Shown: positions 40,023 to 48,965 of the stretch, piece by piece
Position numbering within the stretch: position 1 is the first letter of the stretch
How the letters are laid out: each line of letters opens with the position of its first letter
Assembly (NCBI GenBank): GCA_045106955.1
Contig: JBGCFO010000001.1
Coordinates: 1 to 64,000 of the forward strand
Source: JBGCFO01 sp045106955
GTDB taxonomy: Bacteria; Pseudomonadota; Alphaproteobacteria; Rickettsiales; Rickettsiaceae
Length of the DNA: 64,000 nt
Direction: 5' to 3'
Translations under genes and position numbers: made by a program
Notes under the pieces: generated by a model
What the model saw: only the letters and a program-made list of their open reading frames with translations
Database searches by the model: none
Told to the model about the DNA's origin: nothing

Positions 40023-41321
40023 ATGTTATTATCAAAGTATTTTTTACCTACACTTAAAGAAAAGCCACATGAAGCAGAAACTGTATCCCATGCGCTTATG
40101 ATTAGAGCCGGAATGATTAAGCAACAAGCTTCTGGTATATATAGTTGGTTACCGCTTGGCTTAAAGGTCTTACAAAATATTGAGCAAGTTATACGTAAGC
40201 ATATGAACTCTGTAGGAGCAATCGAAATATTGATGCCATGTATACAACCAGCAGATTTATGGGTTGAATCTGGTAGGTTTGATAGTTACGGGAAAGAAAT
40301 GCTAAAATTTCTTGATCGACATGATCATATGATGTTGTTTGGGCCAACTAATGAAGAAGTGGTGACAGATATTTTTAGAGATAAAGTCCAATCATACAAA
40401 GATTTACCAAAGAATTTATATCATATTCAATGGAAGTTTCGCGATGAGATTAGACCGCGTTTTGGAGTGATGAGAGGACGTGAGTTTTTAATGAAAGATG
40501 GATATTCTTTTGATATCGACAAAGATAGTGCGGTTCATACTTATTATGAAATGTATAGTGCATATCTTCGTATATTTCGCGATCTTGGTTTGTTTGCAAT
40601 ACCAACTATAGCTGAAAATGGCCCAATAGGAGGGAGTCTTAGTCATGAGTTTAGCATTATAGCAGATACAGGTGAGAGCAAAATATATTATGATAAGAAA
40701 TTTGAGTCTTTAAGCTTGATAGATATAGATGATATAGATATGTTGAAGTCGATTTATGCAGTTGCAGAAGAAAAGCATGATCCAAATAATTGCCCATTAA
40801 GTGAGAATGATCTCAGATCTCATAGAGCAATTGAAGTAGGTCATATTTTTTATTTTGACACGAAATATTCAACTTCTATGAATGCATTAGTGATGAATAA
40901 AAATTCACAACCAACACCAGTGCATATGTCATCTTATGGCATTGGGATTTCAAGGTTAGTTGCAGCAATTATAGAGGCAAGTCACGATGATTACGGTATT
41001 ATTTGGCCTAAAAACATTGCTCCATTTAAAGTATCATTAATTAATTTAAATATTAAGCATGATAAGTGCAATGAGATTTCTAAGTATATATATGATATTC
41101 TTGTAGAAAATAATATAGATGTTTTGTATGATGATACTTATGATAGCCTAGGAAGTAAATTTGCTAACCATAACTTAATAGGGTTTCCTTATCAAATTAT
41201 TATTGGTACTAAGCACGTAGATCAAAATAAAGTAGAACTTAAGACTAGAGTTGATAACAAGATTGATCTTATAGATAAGGAAATTGCGATCAAGACAATT
41301 CTAACAAATTTATCATATTAA
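40023..41321 (+). CDS. proS: Prolyl-tRNA synthetase (short alphaproteobacterial form)
   Basis: This class II synthetase charges tRNA-Pro. Visible are GIYSWLPLGLKVLQNIE, FGPTNEEVVTDIFRD (motif 2 region), RPRFGVMRGREFLMKDGYSFD, and motif 3 SYGIGISRLVAAIIE. The 432-residue protein lacks the roughly 180-residue editing insertion between motifs 2 and 3 found in enteric ProS, as is normal for alphaproteobacteria. It must therefore rely on a free-standing editing protein to clear Ala-tRNA-Pro; none is in the window. Confidence 0.97.
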   Translation: MLLSKYFLPTLKEKPHEAETVSHALMIRAGMIKQQASGIYSWLPLGLKVLQNIEQVIRKHMNSVGAIEILMPCIQPADLWVESGRFDSYGKEMLKFLDRHDHMMLFGPTNEEVVTDIFRDKVQSYKDLPKNLYHIQWKFRDEIRPRFGVMRGREFLMKDGYSFDIDKDSAVHTYYEMYSAYLRIFRDLGLFAIPTIAENGPIGGSLSHEFSIIADTGESKIYYDKKFESLSLIDIDDIDMLKSIYAVAEEKHDPNNCPLSENDLRSHRAIEVGHIFYFDTKYSTSMNALVMNKNSQPTPVHMSSYGIGISRLVAAIIEASHDDYGIIWPKNIAPFKVSLINLNIKHDKCNEISKYIYDILVENNIDVLYDDTYDSLGSKFANHNLIGFPYQIIIGTKHVDQNKVELKTRVDNKIDLIDKEIAIKTILTNLSY

Positions 41322-41331
41322 GGTCTGAACT

Positions 41332-42603
41332 TTGAAGAATAATATTTCTCTTTTTATAGCTTTTAGATATCTTATTTCTAAGAAAAATGAAAAATTTTTA
41401 TCTGTTATTTCAATATTTGCATTATTGGGTCTTGCTATAGGCGTTGCCGTATTAATCATAGTTATGTCTGTGATGAACGGGTTTCGTATAGAATTTACTA
41501 AGAATATTATAGGTCTTAACGGAGATATTTTAGTACGTTCAAATAATGTTGCTAGTCTTGACAAAAATACTAGCAACGGTTTTTACATTGAGAACTACGA
41601 ATGCATTAAAAATGATATTGCTAAGCAGTCTTATGTTGAAAAAGTATCTGCATCGGTTATAAGTCAAGTACTGGCTATAGGTGCAAGGTCTAGCATGGGA
41701 GCGATCGTTCGCGGTATTAGCTTAGATGATTTAAAGTTTAAACAAGATATAGTTAACAATATTATAGCTGGAAGTTTTGATGATTTTCAAGGTTCAGTTG
41801 TTGCAATTGGTTCTCCTTTGGCTAATGATCTTGGGTTATTTGTTGGTAGTAAAGTAAAGTTAGTTGCGCCAAATACCATTACAAGTCTCCTTGGTACCAT
41901 GCCTAGATCTAAGGAGTTTACTGTATCTGTAATTTTTGCTAGTGGTATGTACAGCTATGATTCTGTTACTATATTAATGCCATTAGAGGCTGCAAGCGCG
42001 TTGCTCAGTATGCGAGGTAATATTAATATGCTTGAGGTATATACCAAAGATATTACTAATTCTCCAAAATATGCAGAAGACTTACAAAATCTCTTTCCTC
42101 ATTTGTTATCTGAGAGTTGGCAAGATCTTAATGAGCAGTTTTTAAATGCTTTGAAGATAGAACGAGTTACTATGTTTACTATTTTATCGTTAATTATTTT
42201 AGTTGCAGCATTTAATATTATTTCCAGTTTGTTTATGCTAGTGAAAGATAAGATAAAAGATATAGCTATTTTAAGAACCATCGGAGTTACGAGAATGCAA
42301 ATTATGATGATTTTTATATATAATGGTTTGATGATAGGGTTTTTTGGTACTATTATTGGAGTTGTATTAGGCTCAACCATTGCATTAAATATAGAAAATA
42401 TTAAAAGATTTTTGGAATCAATAACAGGGGTAACTATTTTTGATTCGGCAATTTATTTTTTATCTACACTGCCTTCTGATGTAAGGTTAGAAAATATTGT
42501 GATTGTTGCATCAATTTCTTTATTATTAAGTTTTATAGCAACAATTTATCCAGCTTATAAAGCAGCAAGCGTTAATCCAGTAAATATATTGCGTTATGAG
42601 TAA
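41332..42603 (+). CDS. lolC: Lipoprotein-releasing system permease (LolC/LolE family)
   Basis: This 423-residue inner-membrane protein has the LolC/E-MacB layout. It has a first helix (about 24-46, LGLAIGVAVLIIVMSVMNGF), a large periplasmic domain, and three C-terminal helices. The characteristic FNIISSLFMLVKDKIKDIAILRTIGVT sits at about 284-310, and AYKAASVNPVNILRYE closes the protein. With LolD it extracts lipoproteins for transfer to LolA. The start is TTG at 41332, with AAGG overlapping the proS stop; no better in-frame ATG exists. A single lolC/E gene suggests a homodimeric permease, common outside gammaproteobacteria. It overlaps lolD by eight bases. Confidence 0.93.
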   Translation: MKNNISLFIAFRYLISKKNEKFLSVISIFALLGLAIGVAVLIIVMSVMNGFRIEFTKNIIGLNGDILVRSNNVASLDKNTSNGFYIENYECIKNDIAKQSYVEKVSASVISQVLAIGARSSMGAIVRGISLDDLKFKQDIVNNIIAGSFDDFQGSVVAIGSPLANDLGLFVGSKVKLVAPNTITSLLGTMPRSKEFTVSVIFASGMYSYDSVTILMPLEAASALLSMRGNINMLEVYTKDITNSPKYAEDLQNLFPHLLSESWQDLNEQFLNALKIERVTMFTILSLIILVAAFNIISSLFMLVKDKIKDIAILRTIGVTRMQIMMIFIYNGLMIGFFGTIIGVVLGSTIALNIENIKRFLESITGVTIFDSAIYFLSTLPSDVRLENIVIVASISLLLSFIATIYPAYKAASVNPVNILRYE

Positions 42604-43294
42604 TGCTGCATTGACTTTAAAGAATGTAAATAAAACTTACACTCAGGGCAAATCTACTGTAAATGTTTTAAAGAATTTAAACTTGTGCGTTGATTATGGT
42701 GAGTTTGTTTCTATTATTGGCAAGTCCGGTAGCGGTAAATCAACTTTGCTACATATTGCTGGGTTGTTAGATTCTAGCGATAGTGGTGATGTGATATTAA
42801 ATTCCATTATTTGCAATGATTCAAAAGTCGCTAATAAAACTCGTGATTTGATGAGATTAAGTAATATTGGATTTATTCATCAAAGACACTATTTATTGCA
42901 TGATTTTTCAGTTCAAGAAAATGCGATGATACCAATGATACTAAATGGCATTTCAAAAGAAGAAGCTGAAGATAAAGCATATGATTTATTGCGAATGTTG
43001 GAATTGGATGGGAGAATTTACAGTAAAACTTCAGAACTTTCAGGCGGGCAACAACAACGCGTTGCAATTGCAAGAGCTATAGCAAATAATCCAAAAATTA
43101 TTTTGGCAGATGAACCGACTGGAAATTTAGATCCGCCAACATCTTCTAAGGTTTTTAAATTATTTATGAATATTATGCAAAAGTATAATACAGCAATAGT
43201 TATGGTTACGCATAATCATGACTTAGCATTTCAGATGAGCACATCTTACGAATTGATAGACGGATCACTGCAAACTGTAAAAACTGGTAATTAA
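42596..43294 (+). CDS. lolD: Lipoprotein-releasing system ATPase LolD
   Basis: This ABC ATPase powers lipoprotein release. The 232-residue protein shows Walker A GKSGSGKST, the Q loop region FIHQRHYLLHDFSVQENAMIPM, the signature LSGGQQQR, and Walker B IILADEPTGNLD. VTHNHDLA carries the switch His. Its start lies inside the end of the permease gene (eight-base overlap), so the pair is translationally coupled. It ends the folE-proS-lolC-lolD run. Confidence 0.95.
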   Translation: MSNAALTLKNVNKTYTQGKSTVNVLKNLNLCVDYGEFVSIIGKSGSGKSTLLHIAGLLDSSDSGDVILNSIICNDSKVANKTRDLMRLSNIGFIHQRHYLLHDFSVQENAMIPMILNGISKEEAEDKAYDLLRMLELDGRIYSKTSELSGGQQQRVAIARAIANNPKIILADEPTGNLDPPTSSKVFKLFMNIMQKYNTAIVMVTHNHDLAFQMSTSYELIDGSLQTVKTGN

Positions 43295-43319
43295 TTGTGC
43301 ATTAAATTGTTTTTGCGAC

Positions 43320-43348
43320 TTGAATGTTTGGAGAATTTTTGGTATATT
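43320..43348 (+). promoter_or_regulatory. Putative promoter of the spc ribosomal protein operon
   Basis: TTGAAT (43320-43325) and TATATT (43343-43348) are separated by exactly 17 bases and followed by a GC-rich discriminator (GCCTGTGG), a pattern often seen at stringently controlled promoters. A leader of about 155 bases follows before rplN, with no open frame. Confidence 0.65.
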
Positions 43349-43509
43349 GCCTGTGGCTGTTGAAATGATTATGATAACTTTTCTTGCGACATCTTAAATG
43401 TTTTTGCAAATGTGTTTTTATAGCTACTTGATAAATACGGAAACTTCCCTTTAGATTGTGGATTTTTTAGTAAAATAATATTTTTTAATTTATAAATTAG
43501 GGATAATTT

Positions 43510-43875
43510 ATGATTCAGATGCAGACTGTGTTAGAGGTTAGAGATAATTCTGGCGCAAAGAAAGCGATGTGTATTAAAGTTTTAGGCGGTTCTCACAGGA
43601 TGATTGCTGGAGTTGGAGATTTGATCGTCGTATCAATTATTGAGGCTTTGCCTGGTAAATTTCCTAAAGGCAGTGTTAGAAGAGCTGTTGTGATACGCAC
43701 TAAGTCACCATTGCAGAGACGTGATGGTTCTACTATGCGCTTTGATTCTAACGATGTAGTGTTGGTGAATGCTCAAAATGAACCGATTGGAACAAGGGTT
43801 TTTGGCTATGTTCCGTTTGAGCTCAGAAGCAAGGATTTTGTAAAAGTAACTTCTTTGGCAGAGGGTGTATTATGA
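43510..43875 (+). CDS. rplN: Ribosomal protein uL14
   Basis: This 121-residue large-subunit protein has the family start MIQMQTVLEVRDNSGAKKAMCIKVLGG and the C-terminal GTRVFGYVPFELR. It is normally the first gene of the spc operon, and here it is also the first gene of the cluster, directly behind a promoter. The usual upstream neighbours rpmC and rpsQ are absent. GGG(A) lies shortly before the ATG. Its stop overlaps the rplX start (ATGA). Confidence 0.98.
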   Translation: MIQMQTVLEVRDNSGAKKAMCIKVLGGSHRMIAGVGDLIVVSIIEALPGKFPKGSVRRAVVIRTKSPLQRRDGSTMRFDSNDVVLVNAQNEPIGTRVFGYVPFELRSKDFVKVTSLAEGVL

Positions 43876-44207
43876 TGAAAAAGATGAAGTGTAAGTTTAA
43901 AACTGGAGATGAAGTAATAATCATTTCTGGCAAAGATAAAGGAGTTGTTGGTAAAATTACTAAAATACTCACAAGTCAATATAAAGCTATTATAGCTGGT
44001 GCTAATTTGTCTAAAAAACATACAAAGCCCACTCAAACTAGTAATGGAGGGATTGTTCAAAAGGAAATGCCGATTCATATTTCTAATATTGCTCATATTG
44101 ATCCAAAAACAGGATCTCCTACTAAAATTAAGTATATATTGCAAGATAATAAAAAATTGCGTGTGGCCAAAAAATCTGGCGAAATTTTATCATCAACAGA
44201 TAAGTAG
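43872..44207 (+). CDS. rplX: Ribosomal protein uL24
   Basis: This 111-residue assembly-initiator protein of the 50S subunit carries the KOW motif (KTGDEVIIISGKDKGVVGKI) and HIDPKTGSPTKIKY. Two adjacent ATGs exist (43872, 43875), and the first overlaps the rplN stop by four bases. Confidence 0.97.
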   Translation: MMKKMKCKFKTGDEVIIISGKDKGVVGKITKILTSQYKAIIAGANLSKKHTKPTQTSNGGIVQKEMPIHISNIAHIDPKTGSPTKIKYILQDNKKLRVAKKSGEILSSTDK

Positions 44208-44219
44208 GGTAAGTAATAA

Positions 44220-44762
44220 ATGTTAGTAAATTTTAAAGAATTATATTCTACAAAAGTACGAGATGAATTAAAAAAAGAGTTTTCCTATAACAATGTTCAT
44301 AATATTCCAAAATTGGTTAAAATTGTTATTAATATGGGAGTAGGCGAGGCGGCTTTAAATTCTAAGGTTATTGATAGTGCAATGTCTGATTTGACATTAA
44401 TTTCAGGTCAAAAGCCTATGATTACAAGAGCAAAAAGATCTGAAGCTGCTTTTAAAATTCGTGAAGGCATGAAAATTGGGTGCAAAGTTACTCTAAGAAA
44501 AGATCGAATGTATGATTTTTTAGAAAGACTTGTGATGATTGCGTTACCTCGAGTTAAGGGTTTTAGAGGTTTAAATGCAAAAAGTTTTGATGAAAGAGGA
44601 AATTTTAATTTTGGAGTGAAAGAGCAGATAGTTTTTCCTGAGATCGAATATGATAAAGTAGATAGTATTCGTGGCATGGATATTACCATTGTTACTACGG
44701 CTAAAAATAAAATTGAAGCTAAAAAATTACTATCCAGTTTTTCTTTACCATTTTATAATTAA
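44220..44762 (+). CDS. rplE: Ribosomal protein uL5
   Basis: The 180-residue protein binds 5S rRNA and the tRNA elbow region. It contains VHNIPKLVKIVINMGVGEA, SGQKPMITRAKRSEAAFKIREGM and the C-terminal GMDITIVTTAKN. Length and order are standard. Confidence 0.98.
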   Translation: MLVNFKELYSTKVRDELKKEFSYNNVHNIPKLVKIVINMGVGEAALNSKVIDSAMSDLTLISGQKPMITRAKRSEAAFKIREGMKIGCKVTLRKDRMYDFLERLVMIALPRVKGFRGLNAKSFDERGNFNFGVKEQIVFPEIEYDKVDSIRGMDITIVTTAKNKIEAKKLLSSFSLPFYN

Positions 44763-44779
44763 ATAGGAGTTAAATTTGC

Positions 44780-45085
44780 GTGGCAAAAGTTAGTACAATT
44801 AAAAAAAATAATAAGCGTAAAAAAAATGTTCAGCGCTTGGCCCCTAAGAGGGCAGAGTTAAAATCTAAGATTTATGATAAGTCTATCTCGTTGGAAGAGA
44901 GGTTTGAGTTAGTAATGAAATTATCTAAATTACCCAGGAATTCGTCTAAAGTCAGGATAAGGAATCGCTGTGCTATAACTGGAAGGCCTAGAGGTTTTTA
45001 TAGAAAATTTGGTTTATCAAGGCATATGCTTAGGTTTTTTGCTGTTAGAGGTGAGCTGCCTGGTGTAATTAAATCTAGTTGGTAA
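44780..45085 (+). CDS. rpsN: Ribosomal protein uS14
   Basis: The 101-residue small-subunit protein is the longer, zinc-free form typical of proteobacteria. It has RNRCAITGRPRGFYRKFGLSRHMLR near the C-terminus without the CxxC pairs. The start is GTG at 44780 with GGAG upstream; MAKVS is the expected N-terminus. Confidence 0.97.
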   Translation: MAKVSTIKKNNKRKKNVQRLAPKRAELKSKIYDKSISLEERFELVMKLSKLPRNSSKVRIRNRCAITGRPRGFYRKFGLSRHMLRFFAVRGELPGVIKSSW

Positions 45086-45100
45086 AAAGGAGAAATACAT

Positions 45101-45499
45101 ATGTCATTTAATGATCCAATAGCAGATATGCTTACAAGAATTAGGAATGCATACGCTGTAAAAATTTTGGTAACAGACGCGCCTTACTCTAAAATAAAAC
45201 AGAGTATTTTGGATGTGTTAAAAGAAGAAGGTTATATAATAGGTTATACTGTTAATGGAGAAGGTAGTAAGAAAACTCTTTCTATAGAGTTAAAATACTC
45301 TGCCAATGGCACTCCTGCAGTTATGGAGATTAATAAGATATCCAAAGGAAGTAAAAGAATTTATGTTTCCCTTGATAATCTTAAAGGATATTACAATGGC
45401 ATGGGTATAGGAATACTTTCAACGTCAAAGGGTGTTATATCCGATAGAAGCGCTATATCTAGTAGAGTTGGCGGTGAATTAATTTGTACAGTATTTTAA
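45101..45499 (+). CDS. rpsH: Ribosomal protein uS8
   Basis: The 132-residue protein begins with the classic MSFNDPIADMLTRIRNA and ends with GGELICTVF; STSKGVISDR is the rRNA-binding signature. AAGGAG lies before the ATG. In E. coli S8 represses the spc operon by binding its mRNA near rplE; the same control here is possible but not shown. Confidence 0.98.
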   Translation: MSFNDPIADMLTRIRNAYAVKILVTDAPYSKIKQSILDVLKEEGYIIGYTVNGEGSKKTLSIELKYSANGTPAVMEINKISKGSKRIYVSLDNLKGYYNGMGIGILSTSKGVISDRSAISSRVGGELICTVF

Positions 45500-45509
45500 G
45501 GGTGTTTAT

Positions 45510-46043
45510 ATGTCTCGTGTAGGAAAGTTACCAATAGCAGTACCAGAAAATGTTACTATATCATTAGATGGCTTGAATATAAAAATTAATGGACCAAAAG
45601 GTTCTTTAGAAAAGACATTTATTGGACCTGTGTCTTTTTTATTAAAAGATAATGAGTTGAAAGTTACTCCAAATGATTCTTCTAAATATGCGAGATCTAT
45701 GTGGGGAACAGCTAGAAGTATTATTAATTCTATGGTGATGGGAGTTCAAAAAGAATTTGTTCAAGAATTAGAAATCAAAGGTGTTGGTTATAGGGCTGTT
45801 TTGAATAAAGGTTATTTAGATTTAACTTTAGGCAAAAGTCATTCTACTAAAATCTTTATACCAAGCGGAATAACAATTGAAGTGCCAAAGCAGGATGTAG
45901 TAATAATAAAATCAATTAACAAGCAAGTACTTGGACAGTTTACTGCATCTATTGTTAAACAAAGACCTCCTGAGCCATATAAAGGCAAGGGTATTATCAA
46001 GAAAGGTCAGTATATACAAAGAAAAGAAAGCAAGAAAACTTAA
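45510..46043 (+). CDS. rplF: Ribosomal protein uL6
   Basis: The 177-residue protein has MSRVGKLPIAVPENV, the internal ELEIKGVGYRAVLNKGYLDLTLGKSH and the signature PEPYKGKGI near the C-terminus, with a basic end. Two tandem L6 folds are present and the length is normal. Confidence 0.98.
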   Translation: MSRVGKLPIAVPENVTISLDGLNIKINGPKGSLEKTFIGPVSFLLKDNELKVTPNDSSKYARSMWGTARSIINSMVMGVQKEFVQELEIKGVGYRAVLNKGYLDLTLGKSHSTKIFIPSGITIEVPKQDVVIIKSINKQVLGQFTASIVKQRPPEPYKGKGIIKKGQYIQRKESKKT

Positions 46044-46072
46044 TTTAAGGTAAATAATAATAAATTAAAATT

Positions 46073-46435
46073 ATGCGTAGTGTTAAGGATAAGTTTTTTA
46101 TAAGACAGCGTAGAGTAAGAGCAAAGCTTGCTAAGTGTAAAGACTCTTCTCGTTGCCGTTTGTCTATTTTTAAATCTAACAGGCATTTGCATGCCCAGAT
46201 TATTGATGATGTTAACTCTAGAACGTTAGTTTGTGCATCTACTTTAGATAGCTCTATATTAAAGCCAAAAGCATCTAACTGCAACTTAGAATCGGCTAAA
46301 AAATTAGGCGATTTGCTTGCAAAGAAAGCAGAGGAAAGCAACATAAAATATGTGGCATTTGATCGTGGTGGTTATAAGTATCACGGTATAGTTAAAGTTT
46401 TTGCGGATGCTGCAAGATCTGTATTAATATTTTAA
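46073..46435 (+). CDS. rplR: Ribosomal protein uL18
   Basis: The 120-residue 5S-binding protein has RRVRAKLAKCKDSSRCRLSIFKSNRHLHAQIIDD and the C-terminal FDRGGYKYHGIVKVFADAAR, the family signature. Confidence 0.97.
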   Translation: MRSVKDKFFIRQRRVRAKLAKCKDSSRCRLSIFKSNRHLHAQIIDDVNSRTLVCASTLDSSILKPKASNCNLESAKKLGDLLAKKAEESNIKYVAFDRGGYKYHGIVKVFADAARSVLIF

Positions 46436-46447
46436 TAAGGTTGATCA

Positions 46448-46966
46448 ATGAATAAAAACAATAAGGTTTTAGATGATTTAAAGGAAGTAGTAGCAGGTGT
46501 AAATCGTGTTACTAAGGTAGTTAAAGGCGGTAGAAAATTTTCATTTTCTGCTTGTGTGATAGTTGGTAATCGCAAAGGTAAGGTTGGTCACGCACATTCT
46601 AAAGCTACTGAGATATCTGACGCAAAAATTAAAGCGTCAAAAAAAGCTAGTCGCAACCTTATTGCAGTTAAGTTGCATCAAGATAGAACTATTTGTCGTG
46701 ATGTAATCGGAACAAGTGGTGCGGCAAAGGTCTTATTAAGAACAGCAAAACCTGGTACTGGTATTATCGCTGGTAGTGCTATGAGATCGATATTTGATTT
46801 ACTTGGTATTAAAGATATTGTTGCTAAATCAATTGGATCATCAAATGTGTATTCTATGATTGATGCTACTTTTGATGCATTATCTAAATTATCCTCTCCT
46901 AATGCAATTGCTAAACGTAGAGGAAAGAAAGTATCAGAGATTTATGTTACAGTACCAAAAGCTTAA
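46448..46966 (+). CDS. rpsE: Ribosomal protein uS5
   Basis: The 172-residue decoding-centre protein has VNRVTKVVKGGRKFSFSACVIVGNRKGKVG, the signature of family S5, and the C-terminal fold with AKPGTGIIAGSAMRSIFDLLGIKDI. Length and position are standard. Confidence 0.98.
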   Translation: MNKNNKVLDDLKEVVAGVNRVTKVVKGGRKFSFSACVIVGNRKGKVGHAHSKATEISDAKIKASKKASRNLIAVKLHQDRTICRDVIGTSGAAKVLLRTAKPGTGIIAGSAMRSIFDLLGIKDIVAKSIGSSNVYSMIDATFDALSKLSSPNAIAKRRGKKVSEIYVTVPKA

Positions 46967-46992
46967 ATTACTAATAAATAAATTTTAAGGAT

Positions 46993-47208
46993 ATGTCTAA
47001 ATCAACGACGACAAAAAATTCAAAAAGGCCTCGCTTGAGAGTTACTCAAATTAGAAGCTCAATTGGTAGAATGCCAGATCAAAGAGCGACTTTAATCGGT
47101 TTAGGTTTAAATAAATTACATAAATCTGTAATTCTTAATTCCGATGCAGCAATTGATGGAATGATCAACAAAGTAAAGCATTTGTTAAAAGTAGAAATTA
47201 TTGATTGA
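46993..47208 (+). CDS. rpmD: Ribosomal protein uL30
   Basis: The 71-residue protein carries the conserved RSSIGRMPDQRATLIGLGLNKLHKSV and a short basic N-terminal extension (about ten residues) compared with E. coli. The stop lies seven bases before the rplO start. Confidence 0.96.
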   Translation: MSKSTTTKNSKRPRLRVTQIRSSIGRMPDQRATLIGLGLNKLHKSVILNSDAAIDGMINKVKHLLKVEIID

Positions 47209-47215
47209 GGTTTGT

Positions 47216-47674
47216 ATGAAATTAAATAACTTGCATAATTATCCGAATTCGAAAAAAGATCGAATTAGAAAAGCTAGAGGAACAGGAAGCGGCAAGGGCA
47301 AAACTGCTGGCAGAGGCGTAAAAGGGCAAAAGTCTAGATCTGGAGTTGCTATTAAAGGCTTTGAAGGCGGTCAAATGCCTTTGATTAAAAGATTACCAAA
47401 AAGAGGTTTTAATTCTTTTAATAGTAAAAGATTTAATATTATTAAACTTAGTGATATTAGCGATTTAATCGATTCAAAAAAGATTAATCTTAGTGATCAA
47501 ATTGATAAGGATTTGCTTGTAAATATAGGATTTATTAAAAATAAATCTTCTTTAGTTAAGTTATTATCTAATTCTGTTGAATTCAATAAAAAAATCTCAG
47601 TAAAATTAGATGCATACTCCAAGGCAGCTATTGATTTAGTAGATAAAGCTGGCGGAGTTGTTATAAAAGAGTAA
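47216..47674 (+). CDS. rplO: Ribosomal protein uL15
   Basis: The 152-residue protein begins MKLNNLHNYPNSKKDRIRKARG, followed by the Gly-rich GTGSGKGKTAGRGVKGQKSRSG arm. The frame can be extended to a TTG at 47201 inside rpmD, but the ATG at 47216 has GAGG at good distance and gives the family N-terminus. Confidence 0.97.
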   Translation: MKLNNLHNYPNSKKDRIRKARGTGSGKGKTAGRGVKGQKSRSGVAIKGFEGGQMPLIKRLPKRGFNSFNSKRFNIIKLSDISDLIDSKKINLSDQIDKDLLVNIGFIKNKSSLVKLLSNSVEFNKKISVKLDAYSKAAIDLVDKAGGVVIKE

Positions 47675-47683
47675 AACAATTAA

Positions 47684-48964
47684 ATGAAGATATCTAATAC
47701 CAAAAGTTTATCGGATAAGATATTATTTACTATTGTAATATTGATTATCTATAGAATTGGCTCGTTTATTCCAATTTCTGGAATTGATTCTTTATCTCTT
47801 AGTAAAGTAGCATCTCAGAATAGCTCTGGTGTCTTAGGTATGGTTGATATTTTATCCGGCGGATCTTTAAATAGAATGTCCATCTTTGCTTTATCAATAA
47901 TGCCTTATATTACAGCATCTATTATCATGCAGTTATTATCAATGGCATTTAAGTCTTTAGAGAATCTTAAAAAAGATGGTGAGAGTGGTCGTGGAAAAAT
48001 TAATCAAATATCTAGATACTTAACAGTATTATTAGCTGGATTTCAAGCTTATGGTGTTGCTGTTGGGCTTGAATCATTTACTTCATCAGCAGGTCCAGTA
48101 GTATTATCTCCTGGTATGGTTTTTAAATTCACAACTATTCTTACTCTAGTTGTAGGTACTATATTGTTAATGTGGCTCGGAGAGCAAATTACAACCAATG
48201 GAATCTCTAACGGTATTTCTTTAATAATATTTATTAGCATTATTTCTTCTATGCCTAGCGCAATAATCAATATGTTTGAATTGTCTAGGAAAGGCGTGTT
48301 GTCTTATTTTGTAAGTTTTGCAATTTGTTGCGGGGCTATATTGTTAATTGCGTTAATTACGTTTTTTGAGCAAGCTAGCCGTAAAATATTAGTGCAATAT
48401 CCAAAACGACAGGTTGGAAATAAATTATATTCTGGGGAATCTACATATATTCCTTTAAAAATAAACACTTCTGGAGTGATACCACCGATATTTGCTAGCT
48501 CTATTTTACTATTTCCTTTGACTATTAGTAGTTTTTCAGGCAATTCTCCGATTTTAGGATGGTTTGCATATTATTTGGGTCATGGCAAACCAGCTTATAT
48601 TATAATATATGTAGCACTGATATTGTTTTTTAGCTTCTTTTACACAGCGGTTGTATTTAATTCCAATGATACTGCTAATAACTTAAGAAAATATGGAGCT
48701 TATATCCCTGGTATCAGACCAGGTTTAAATACTGCATCTTATTTTGATTATGTATTAACAAGAATTACTGTAATTGGTGGAATTTATTTAAGTGTGGTTT
48801 GTATTGTTCCAGAGATTGTCATGAATAAATATTCAATATCATTTTCATTAAGTGGTACAAGCTTTTTAATTATGGTCAATGTTGCGTTAGAAACTTTTAA
48901 TCAAATCCAAGTGCAACTATTCAGCGCTAAATACGATCATTTAATGAAAAAATTTAAAAAATAA
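47684..48964 (+). CDS. secY: Preprotein translocase subunit SecY
   Basis: This 426-residue channel protein of the Sec translocon has ten membrane helices. Signature regions include RIGSFIPISGID, DILSGGSLNRMSIFALSIMPYITASIIMQLL, SRYLTVLLAGFQAYG, and PLKINTSGVIPPIFASSILLFP in the second half, with GIRPGLNTASYFDYVLTRIT. It follows rplO by nine bases and precedes adk by one, the order known in Rickettsia and other alphaproteobacteria. Confidence 0.98.
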   Translation: MKISNTKSLSDKILFTIVILIIYRIGSFIPISGIDSLSLSKVASQNSSGVLGMVDILSGGSLNRMSIFALSIMPYITASIIMQLLSMAFKSLENLKKDGESGRGKINQISRYLTVLLAGFQAYGVAVGLESFTSSAGPVVLSPGMVFKFTTILTLVVGTILLMWLGEQITTNGISNGISLIIFISIISSMPSAIINMFELSRKGVLSYFVSFAICCGAILLIALITFFEQASRKILVQYPKRQVGNKLYSGESTYIPLKINTSGVIPPIFASSILLFPLTISSFSGNSPILGWFAYYLGHGKPAYIIIYVALILFFSFFYTAVVFNSNDTANNLRKYGAYIPGIRPGLNTASYFDYVLTRITVIGGIYLSVVCIVPEIVMNKYSISFSLSGTSFLIMVNVALETFNQIQVQLFSAKYDHLMKKFKK

Positions 48965-48965
48965 T

